Of a stretch of DNA of 49,631 nucleotides, positions 43,937 through 49,631 are shown piece after piece (within the stretch, counting starts at the first letter, position 1; the number at the start of each line of letters is the position of its first letter). A program made the translations under genes and the position numbers. Source of the DNA: Fidelibacterota bacterium UBA7301 (GTDB taxonomy: Bacteria > Fidelibacterota > Marinisomatia > Marinisomatales > TCS55); assembly GCA_002471845.1 (NCBI GenBank), contig DKQT01000019.1, positions 1 to 49,631 of the forward strand, read 5' to 3'. The notes beneath the pieces were generated by a model. That model ran no database searches and was not told where the DNA came from. It saw only the letters and a list, made by a program, of their open reading frames with translations.

Positions 43937-43998
43937 TTTACATAAAAAATTAAATTACCCTATTACATACTTTCCTTTTTATCGCTTTTGTATTTGAT

Positions 43999-44679
43999 TT
44001 AGCCACTAAGCTTCACATTACCCTTGGGAGAACTGAATTCAAATGCAATACCTACTTTTTGGGCCTGAGTAATGCTGACCGGCAATGACAAATTATCGAC
44101 TATTTTATTCAAATCATCTGGATTTGGGGTAGATACTGTAAAATGTATCAACTTACATCCTTTCGGAGAATCTTTTGCAGGTGAACTGGCAGCTTCATCC
44201 CAGGAAATAAAAAATGGTAAATCAGTTTTAATACCCTGCGCAAAGAAAGCACCCTCCCAACTTAAAAGTTCACCGTTTGGTTTTTTACGAGAGTGTGGTT
44301 CAGGCTTGGACAATTTTAGACCGATCTTTTTTATTTGCGTAGCCGTCACTTGTAAATCTTCACTGCCTACAGCCCAGAGAAAAGGTTTTAAACTATGCAT
44401 TCTGGATAATATTCTGCGCAAATACATTGCCTTAAAATTTGTCAACCATTGGAATAAATTCATAGAAACTTCGGGGTTTGGTGCCAATACCTCCAGGTAA
44501 GTATTATTATTCAAAGAAATTAACGCGTTGTGAGTTCCATAATATGGGTGGGCACCACCATACGTTGGTTTAACACCGGTCATTTCCTCGATCGCTGCCA
44601 TCCCCTTTTGGAGATCATCAACACCCACAACAATATGATCTATATAATGCAAATGATCATACGCCAATGACAGATTCAA
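43999..44679 (-). CDS. VOC-superfamily (glyoxalase-like) protein
   Basis: 226 residues with two beta-alpha-beta-beta-beta modules. The first has IDHIVVGVDDLQKGMAAIEE and GGAHPYYGTHNALISL, with Glu in NNTYLEVLAP. The layout fits the glyoxalase-like domain group 3 of the VOC superfamily, whose enzymes use a divalent metal; the reaction is unknown. The start is unsure: no ATG is in frame, and TTG at 44679, 44667 or 44652 are the choices. The last would begin just before the conserved HYIDHIVVG and lies after the stop of the preceding M19 fragment; the first overlaps that fragment by 23 bases. Confidence 0.75.
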   Translation of the reverse strand: MNLSLAYDHLHYIDHIVVGVDDLQKGMAAIEEMTGVKPTYGGAHPYYGTHNALISLNNNTYLEVLAPNPEVSMNLFQWLTNFKAMYLRRILSRMHSLKPFLWAVGSEDLQVTATQIKKIGLKLSKPEPHSRKKPNGELLSWEGAFFAQGIKTDLPFFISWDEAASSPAKDSPKGCKLIHFTVSTPNPDDLNKIVDNLSLPVSITQAQKVGIAFEFSSPKGNVKLSG

Positions 44680-45061
44680 AATAATTTAACCAGTCTAATC
44701 CTAATAATTTTTTTATTGAATTCTCCGAATAACCACGTCTGAAAAGTCCATGGGCCACATTGCGAAAGCGTTTTGGCTTATCCAGTTCTGGGATCCAAGG
44801 TGGCCATTTTACATTATATGTTGGTTTGAAGGATTTTAATCTCGGTTCGTACCAAGAATCCCTAGTGGCCCAGGCTTTAATTCCGTGAATTTGAAAATCA
44901 GTACACAGACCCACATGATCTATACCAGCGACCTTCACTGCGTGGTCAATATGATCTAGATAAGTTTCGATGGTAGTTTCGCCACCGGGGTCAGGCCTCA
45001 CAAAATATCCCAAAGCAGCAATACCAATAATATCACCTTTAGTAGCTCTTTTTTTATTCAT
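44657..45061 (-). pseudogene. N-terminally truncated membrane dipeptidase (M19) fragment
   Basis: 134 codons that match only the C-terminal third of peptidase M19 (renal dipeptidase): TTIETYLDHIDHAVKVAGID and HVGLCTDFQIHG, then FRNVAHGLFRRGYSENSIKK and LLGLDWLNYFE. A complete enzyme has 320-400 residues. The metal ligands His-x-Asp, the bridging Glu and the two later His residues of the family lie in the missing part, so it cannot be an active dipeptidase. A stop codon lies directly before the ATG at 45061 and the next gene upstream is an unrelated oxidoreductase, so the 5' part was lost rather than frameshifted nearby. The fragment may still be translated. Confidence 0.8.
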
Positions 45062-45075
45062 TTAAACTATCTTTA

Positions 45076-46251
45076 TTAGCCTGAAATACTTTGATCGTAA
45101 GCGCCACCGATATGCGCATTTTCTTCAAATCGGCTAAACCTGAAAAAATGGTGATCAAATTTTGGATCAGAAACTTTTGTAATCATTTCCGATACCATAT
45201 GTCCCACCGCCGGCCCCAGTTTAAACCCGTGGCCGGAAAATCCAGAACAAACATAATAACCGCTTCCTTTTGGAATTTCATCAACAATCGGATGCCAGTC
45301 TGGAGTAACCGCATAAAGTGAAGCATAACCTCCTGTACTTTCAAAATGAACTATATCGGGATACCGAACCAGTAATTTCTTACCGATTTCTTCTACAAAA
45401 TCAATATCGATCGTTTCATTATACTGATCCGGGTCAACAATATCATTGGCTTCATCTGGATCGATCAAACCAGCCAGCGTGAGTTCTGTACCTTCGGAGC
45501 GAAAATAGGTTTCATATACAAAATCGCATACTACAGGATGATGCCCCCGCATTCTTTCAGGTCTTTTAAAGTATGCGACCTGAACTCTGCATGCATTTAT
45601 TGGAACATTGATATCCACGAATTCACAAACACCTTTTGTCCAGGCACCAGTACAACATATGATTGCCGGTGCGTCAAATTTACCCTTCGTGGAATCAACG
45701 CCGATAACTTTCTCTCCATCTCTTCGGATTCCAGTTACTTCTGCTTTCTGGTAAATATCAGCACCATATTTTTTTGCTGCATTGGCGAAAGCATTGGTCG
45801 TCAAATAGGCATCAGCATATCCTCCATCCGGTTCATATGCAATTGCGGTAGTCTCATCCAGTTGAATTTCCGGGAATAATTCTACTGTGGCTTCGTTAGA
45901 AAGATTTTCTGTTCTAATTCCTAGAGAACGTTGTAATTCTAAATTTTTCAACAAACCCGATTCGTTTTCTTTTCCAGAAACGACAAAAAATCCAGTATTA
46001 TTGTAACCGCACTCGCCTCCTACTTCTGTTTCAAATTGTTGAAAAACTTTTAAGCTATGGAGGGCCATTCTAGCGGTGATTTCATTTGAATAATGCTGGC
46101 GAATAATGGCAGACGATTTTCCCGTAGGGCCATCCCCAATATATCGGCGTTCTAATAATGCAACTTTCACCCCTTTTTGCGCCAAATGGAATGCACTACT
46201 ACTACCCATGATACCGCCACCTATAATTATTACGTCGTAGGATTTATTCAT
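45076..46251 (-). CDS. DAO-family FAD-dependent oxidoreductase (sarcosine oxidase beta-like)
   Basis: 391 residues. FAD fold VIIIGGGIMGSSSAFHLAQK (glycines 11-16) and ALLERRYIGDGPTGKSSAII, followed by RQHYSN, typical of sarcosine oxidase beta subunits and dimethylglycine dehydrogenase-like enzymes that oxidise secondary or tertiary amines such as N-methylated amino acids. The C-terminal SGYYVCSGFSGHGFKLGPAV is the usual FAD-closing motif. Substrate unknown. It lies 14 bases upstream of the M19 dipeptidase fragment and 34 bases downstream of a TauE/SafE transporter; together with the VOC gene they may have formed an amino-acid or peptide catabolic operon. Confidence 0.88.
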   Translation of the reverse strand: MNKSYDVIIIGGGIMGSSSAFHLAQKGVKVALLERRYIGDGPTGKSSAIIRQHYSNEITARMALHSLKVFQQFETEVGGECGYNNTGFFVVSGKENESGLLKNLELQRSLGIRTENLSNEATVELFPEIQLDETTAIAYEPDGGYADAYLTTNAFANAAKKYGADIYQKAEVTGIRRDGEKVIGVDSTKGKFDAPAIICCTGAWTKGVCEFVDINVPINACRVQVAYFKRPERMRGHHPVVCDFVYETYFRSEGTELTLAGLIDPDEANDIVDPDQYNETIDIDFVEEIGKKLLVRYPDIVHFESTGGYASLYAVTPDWHPIVDEIPKGSGYYVCSGFSGHGFKLGPAVGHMVSEMITKVSDPKFDHHFFRFSRFEENAHIGGAYDQSISG

Positions 46252-46285
46252 TTTTGCATTTTCCTTATCTATTATAATTGAATCA

Positions 46286-47038
46286 CTAATGAACTTTTAG
46301 AATTAATCCTACAGCGATCAAAGTCAACGCTGTTTTAAATAAGAAGATAAAAGCCTTCTCAGGAAATCGTCCCAAAAGTTTTTTACCGATTTTTGTGCCA
46401 AAATAGACTGCCAGGACCAAGGGTAAAATAATGGACCAATCTGCCAGGTAATTTACATTAAAAAGAAAAATGAAAATGGGCATTTTACCCAAATGGCCAA
46501 TGGCCTGACAGGCAGCTTTGGTGGCAATTACCGATTCCTTTTTCAAATCTTTATTGACAAAGAATGGTGCAATTAATGGCCCTGCGGCACCGATGAAAAC
46601 TGTTACCAACCCGCTAAGTCCACCTATCCATGTAAAAGCCTTTTTTGATATAGGCTTCCCTTTCTTTCTCAGGTATAAAAACCAAAGGATATAAATACCA
46701 ATTAGGGGTTTTAGGAAATCGATCTTTATCTCCCCTGCGGAGGCCACATCGTAATATTGGATTAATCCATACACAATGGCCGCAGCTAAAAACAATCCGG
46801 GGACAATTCCCATAAAAAACCGAGACAGTATGGGCCGATCTACAACATCCCGGTACACCGTCGTCCGCGTCACATTACTGACCAACTGGATGATGCCGTG
46901 GTAAGCCACCACCAGGTATCCCTCCGGCATAATGATAGCCATAATACCCAGCAAGGTTACACCTCCCCCCATACCAATGATGGCAGACAGTGTGGCCGTA
47001 AGAAATGCGGCAAGGATGAGGATGATTGATTCGAGCAT
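46286..47038 (-). CDS. TauE/SafE family membrane exporter
   Basis: 250 residues and about seven to eight membrane helices, the normal size of the TauE/SafE (DUF81) family, which exports sulfite, sulfoacetate or related anions. Family features: an N-terminal repeat LTATLSAIIGMGGGVTLLGI and a second inverted-repeat element GLSGLVTVFIGAAGPLIAPF. Its partner substrate is unknown; sulfonate or sulfite release would fit an oxidoreductase working on a sulfur-containing amine, but that is speculative. Placed first in the unit with the DAO oxidoreductase. Confidence 0.88.
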   Translation of the reverse strand: MLESIILILAAFLTATLSAIIGMGGGVTLLGIMAIIMPEGYLVVAYHGIIQLVSNVTRTTVYRDVVDRPILSRFFMGIVPGLFLAAAIVYGLIQYYDVASAGEIKIDFLKPLIGIYILWFLYLRKKGKPISKKAFTWIGGLSGLVTVFIGAAGPLIAPFFVNKDLKKESVIATKAACQAIGHLGKMPIFIFLFNVNYLADWSIILPLVLAVYFGTKIGKKLLGRFPEKAFIFLFKTALTLIAVGLILKVH

Positions 47039-47058
47039 TCTATAATGCTTTTAATGGT

Positions 47059-47263
47059 TTATTGGACCCATTTGCAATGATGGTCAACCAACCGGCAATT
47101 AAAACACTCATTCTCCATGCGAACCGGGCCGATAGGCCTGGCCTGTTCCAAATAACCATAGTCTGGTGACCAAGATTACAAACACCGAGACGTTGGGTTT
47201 CCATTTATTGTTATCGGGGGCATTCCATGCTGTGGTGAGTACGCTGGAGGCCGAGCGCAGGAA
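47059..47263 (-). pseudogene. Coding-like remnants in the gap before the TauE/SafE gene
   Basis: The 246-base gap contains two overlapping minus-strand open frames without proper starts. One (47108-47263) reads SSVLTTAWNAPDNNKWKPN and then VSVFVILVTRLWLFGTGQA before a stop; the hydrophobic segment recalls the first helix of YczE-like membrane proteins. The other (47059-47175) reads RPIGPVRMENECFNCRLVDH and further Cys/His. These may be debris of decayed genes, or chance. No promoter or terminator could be fixed in the gap. Confidence 0.3.
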
Positions 47264-47284
47264 TTACACAAATGGTTTCACAAA

Positions 47285-48541
47285 TTATAATGCATTTAAC
47301 AGTCGGTTGATCTCTGCCGTTGTATTATAGATGTGGGTCGAAACACGGATCGCATTATGGCCGTCCCGCTGGTGTTCATCAATATGGGTATTGATTTTCT
47401 GCTCCATCAGAGGCACTGCGGCCATGGCATCAAGCCCCTCCTTTTCGAAAATGGTTGAACCGGGGGCAGAAAGATTATGGGTATTGCCGCTCAAAATGGT
47501 GACACCGTCAATTTGCCTCAAACCGTCCTTTAAATGGTCGGACAGATACCTGCAGCGCTCTTCAACCTGATCCAACCCGATATGATTTATAAAACCCAGG
47601 GCCGCATTAATAGCAGCGCGTGTAGGAAAATCTTTTGTTCCCGGCGGGTCAAACCCCGGTGCATCCGTAGAGGGATTCGGATCAAAGGGGGATTGGAATC
47701 GATCTCTGGATTCCTTTCGGACATAGAAAAACCCTGTACCGGCTGGCGCCAGAACCCATTTATGGAGGCTTACCGCATAGGCATCACACCCCAAGTCATG
47801 GATATTAAGCGGAAACTGGCCGATGGCTTGGGCGCCGTCGACGAGTGTGACAATCCCCTTTTCACGGGCCCATGTTGCTATTTTCTTGATGGGATACAAG
47901 TGGCCACCCCGGGTAACATGACAGAAACTGATGGCTTTTGTTAGGGGGGAAATTGTCGAATTGAAACGATCCAGAACATCCGATTCGCTGGTGAGTGGAC
48001 TGGGAATAAATACCGCTTTAACATTGATCCCATCCTGCTTTTGGCGAAACATCCAAGGACGCAATCCTGCCGGATGCTCTTGCGTGGTGATGATCACCTC
48101 ATCCCCCTTTTTCAGTTTCAATGCAGTCGTCTGTAAATGGAGGGCTTCAGAGGCATTTCGAGTCAAAACAATTTCATCATCGTTGGTGCCAAATGTTTCA
48201 GCCAGCCCCGGGATCACTCGTTCTCTAATGGCTTCCTGGAGGTCATGTTTCCCATGAAGCGGTTCTTTTGAGATGGCCTCATAACCTTTATGAACCGCCT
48301 GGACTACGGACAGGGGTGGCATACCCAGGCTGGCATTATTCATATAGGTCACCCCTTTTTTCAAAATGAATTGAGACCGAATCTGTTTCCAATCTTTGTC
48401 ATTAGGTGACTTAGGCTTATTGATTTCTTCGAGTAAATCAGGAATAAGTCCGTCTGGCAGCCAAGCAGCAGCACCGGCTAAACTCACCTTAATAAAAGTA
48501 CGGCGGGAAGTATTTGACTTTGTGGATTTTGCCTTCAGCAA
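47285..48541 (-). CDS. Class V PLP-dependent aminotransferase-fold enzyme with Tat signal
   Basis: 418 residues. The N-terminus carries a twin-arginine signal, SRRTFIKVSLAGAAAW (Arg13-Arg14), so the folded, cofactor-loaded enzyme is exported. The enzyme part resembles isopenicillin N epimerase and cysteine desulfurase relatives: YMNNASLGMPP, LTRNASEALHL, QEHPAG with His156 near the ring, VDGAQAIGQ with Asp235, and Lys261 in AVSLHKWVLAPAGTGF as the PLP anchor. No catalytic Cys loop of desulfurases was seen. Reaction unknown: epimerase, lyase or transaminase are all possible. A periplasmic PLP enzyme is unusual, although Tat-exported members of this family exist. Confidence 0.88.
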   Translation of the reverse strand: MLKAKSTKSNTSRRTFIKVSLAGAAAWLPDGLIPDLLEEINKPKSPNDKDWKQIRSQFILKKGVTYMNNASLGMPPLSVVQAVHKGYEAISKEPLHGKHDLQEAIRERVIPGLAETFGTNDDEIVLTRNASEALHLQTTALKLKKGDEVIITTQEHPAGLRPWMFRQKQDGINVKAVFIPSPLTSESDVLDRFNSTISPLTKAISFCHVTRGGHLYPIKKIATWAREKGIVTLVDGAQAIGQFPLNIHDLGCDAYAVSLHKWVLAPAGTGFFYVRKESRDRFQSPFDPNPSTDAPGFDPPGTKDFPTRAAINAALGFINHIGLDQVEERCRYLSDHLKDGLRQIDGVTILSGNTHNLSAPGSTIFEKEGLDAMAAVPLMEQKINTHIDEHQRDGHNAIRVSTHIYNTTAEINRLLNAL

Positions 48542-48566
48542 TTTTCGAATTTACTGGTAAACCATT

Positions 48567-49124
48567 TTATGGAGAGGGAACTAGTTTGAGCCAATTGAAC
48601 TGCCAATGCAATTGCAACGTTTTATCCGGATCTGCTTTTAATGCTTCATCCATAAAATCATCGTAGTGTTCCGCAAACACACCCTTCGGCGCATCATAGG
48701 CCATTTCGATCCTTTTGCCATCGACCATGACTGCTTTTGTAATGATGTGGTCTTTTGATTTGAGGAAATAGCAATCAAAGGTAAATGTATTCGCATCTCG
48801 ACTTGGCTTGAATGAAGCCACAAATTGATTCTGTTCTCCATATTCATTAATAATGTTGTAAATGGATCCCTTTTTGAATACGATCCACCGGGCCCGTTTG
48901 GATATCTCTTTCCGTTGGATCACTTTTCCGTCTTCATAAAGCGTCCCCACCACATATTCCGTCCACACCCCTTCAATCGGATCAAGACTGTTTTGATTGG
49001 TATCAAAATATTTTCGGTAATTCAACTCAGCTTCAGGCACATAAGATGGTTCTGGTTTTAATCCCTGATCCACGATACATCCAAAATTGAAAAATAAAGC
49101 AAGAATGAAAATATGATTTTTCAT
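48567..49124 (-). CDS. Lipoprotein of unknown function
   Basis: 185 residues with a lipoprotein signal MKNHIFILALFFNFGC (Cys16). The mature part is a beta-rich domain starting DPIEGVWTEYVVGTLYEDGK and containing WIVFKKGSIYNIINEYGEQN. The GxW start and the alternating strands recall lipocalin-like domains seen in many FCB lipoproteins, also in the protein encoded at 15650. It lies 25 bases upstream of the Tat-exported PLP enzyme gene, so they may be cotranscribed. No function can be given. Confidence 0.65.
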   Translation of the reverse strand: MKNHIFILALFFNFGCIVDQGLKPEPSYVPEAELNYRKYFDTNQNSLDPIEGVWTEYVVGTLYEDGKVIQRKEISKRARWIVFKKGSIYNIINEYGEQNQFVASFKPSRDANTFTFDCYFLKSKDHIITKAVMVDGKRIEMAYDAPKGVFAEHYDDFMDEALKADPDKTLQLHWQFNWLKLVPSP

Positions 49125-49182
49125 CGGCTAATCTAAAAATGAATTGAATTCTAATGTATAATTAATATCATTTGGAGGGTTT

Positions 49183-49227
49183 ATGATTAAACTCATCGTA
49201 GACACAGAAAAAGGAATAAAATCATGA
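49183..49227 (+). other. Short leader ORF of 14 codons
   Basis: ATG at 49183 with a good GGAGGG (49174-49179) three bases upstream codes for MIKLIVDTEKGIKS. Its TGA overlaps the next ATG (49224) as ATGA, a coupling arrangement. A TATAAT lies at 49157-49162 but no -35 is clear. It may be a leftover gene start. Confidence 0.35.
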
Positions 49228-49349
49228 AAAAATATTTATGACTCATTTTGATTGCGGGCACAACACTGGCTGCCCAGGCATAGGCATACTGGTTCCCAGT
49301 ATATAATTGGCCACCTGAACAATATCATGATGTATTTTATGAACTATTA
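49224..49349 (+). pseudogene. Decayed exported-protein gene with two stops in its signal peptide
   Basis: From the ATG at 49224 the frame reads MKKYL, stop, LILIAGTTLAAQA, stop, AYWFPVYNWPPEQYHDVFYEL. With TGA (49239) and TAG (49281) read as sense it would be a textbook signal peptide followed by a mature start. The TAG could come from CAG by one change. The frame then runs into the 3' end of the opposite-strand gene, so the rest of the original gene is gone. It is a remnant, not an active gene. Confidence 0.55.
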
Positions 49350-49351
49350 TA

Positions 49352-49631
49352 TTATTTACGAAGTAATGCCTTTGAGAAACGGGAATCGGAAATATCTACA
49401 TCAAAGGCAATTTTATCAATCACCCATTCGGTGCCCTTACTGTTGCGTTTCAGTTCATCCTTAAATACAAATCTCGATGGGAACCATCTACCCTGTACCT
49501 TTTTTATTCCGTCCATGGTGGATGTTTTTAAGAGCTTGCCGCTTTTGGCATAAAGTTCCTCTTTCATGGGCAGCAGGTATTCCTTATCGATCCACGCCCT
49601 GCGCATGGGATAGGACAATCCTTTCACTTTT
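49352..49631 (-). CDS. Outer-membrane lipoprotein-sorting-like protein, C-terminal part (5' end outside window)
   Basis: The frame is open to the right edge, where it reads KVKGLSYPMRRAWIDKEYLL; the GTG at 49627 is thus internal, not a start. About 93 residues are visible: WIDKEYLLPMKEELYAKSGK, then KVQGRWFPSRFVFKDELKRN, and a final strand VIDKIAFDVDISDSRFS ending FSKALLRK. This matches the C-terminal half of the LolA-like outer-membrane lipoprotein-sorting family (COG2834 type), often paired with MMPL or RND exporters. Such proteins are exported and bind lipid or lipoprotein acyl chains. The partner is outside the window. Confidence 0.8.
   Translation of the reverse strand, partial: KVKGLSYPMRRAWIDKEYLLPMKEELYAKSGKLLKTSTMDGIKKVQGRWFPSRFVFKDELKRNSKGTEWVIDKIAFDVDISDSRFSKALLRK

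Noticed and set aside
1..49631. CRISPR arrays, rRNA, tRNA, prophage or complete insertion sequences
   Set aside because: No direct-repeat arrays, no rRNA or clear tRNA sequences, no phage structural genes and no terminal inverted repeats around the RAYT gene were seen; a covariance-model search was not possible.

Overview
The window looks like a chromosome segment from a marine bacterium of the FCB group, most likely Candidatus Marinimicrobia (SAR406). This is inferred from a secreted protease with a C-terminal NPYPNPFN-type T9SS sorting domain, an outer-membrane protein carrying Ca-binding DxDGDG repeats, paired secreted sulfatases, a non-mevalonate isoprenoid gene (ispG), many lipoproteins, and sparse Shine-Dalgarno signals. 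No 16S rRNA, tRNA or other decisive marker was seen. Gene density is high. Nearly everything reads on the minus strand except a four-gene block at 6880-9668. Genes are often coupled by ATGA or TGATG overlaps, and no gap longer than 300 bases lacks a gene or a gene remnant.

Layout. (1) 1-2398: Na+-dependent transporter (cut by the left edge), DUF5683-like membrane protein, RidA, PPC/DUF296 protein. (2) 2549-6699: alaS behind a barrel protein with calcium-binding repeats. (3) 6880-9668, plus strand: three small unknown proteins and a T9SS-type HExxH metalloprotease. (4) 9669-18560: GNAT-like protein, a RAYT transposase with an embedded perfect 30-bp palindrome and a premature stop, comM, two small envelope proteins, ispG, two TPR proteins, and a lipoprotein that seems to lack a canonical start codon. 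(5) 18663-29973: a metal and sulfur stress region with a CusCBA-type heavy-metal RND pump, HMA-domain lipoprotein, Cys-rich exported protein, sulfide:quinone oxidoreductase-like flavoprotein, a decayed DsrE gene, barrel protein, 2H phosphoesterase, universal stress protein and exported thioredoxin.

(6) 30053-33532: a tightly overlapped operon (TlpA-like lipoprotein, class I/II aminotransferase, threonine-dehydratase-like enzyme, ornithine cyclodeaminase-family reductase). It resembles the dehydratase/imine-reductase pairs EutB/EutC and BhcB/BhcD. (7) 33575-43936: M14 carboxypeptidase, RetSat/CrtI-like oxidoreductase, two sulfatases, typA, class A beta-lactamase-like lipoprotein. (8) 43999-48541: VOC protein, the C-terminal third of an M19 dipeptidase, DAO-family oxidoreductase, TauE/SafE exporter, and a Tat-exported class V PLP enzyme. 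(9) 48567-49631: lipoprotein, a decayed plus-strand leader gene, and the 3' end of a lipoprotein-sorting-like gene cut by the right edge.

No complete new defence or mobile system is visible. The most rewarding items are the RAYT gene with its in-frame palindrome and nonsense codon, the internally deleted DsrE gene beside the SQR-like gene, the aminotransferase/dehydratase/reductase operon, the possible ATT-initiated lipoprotein, and the metal region as a whole.
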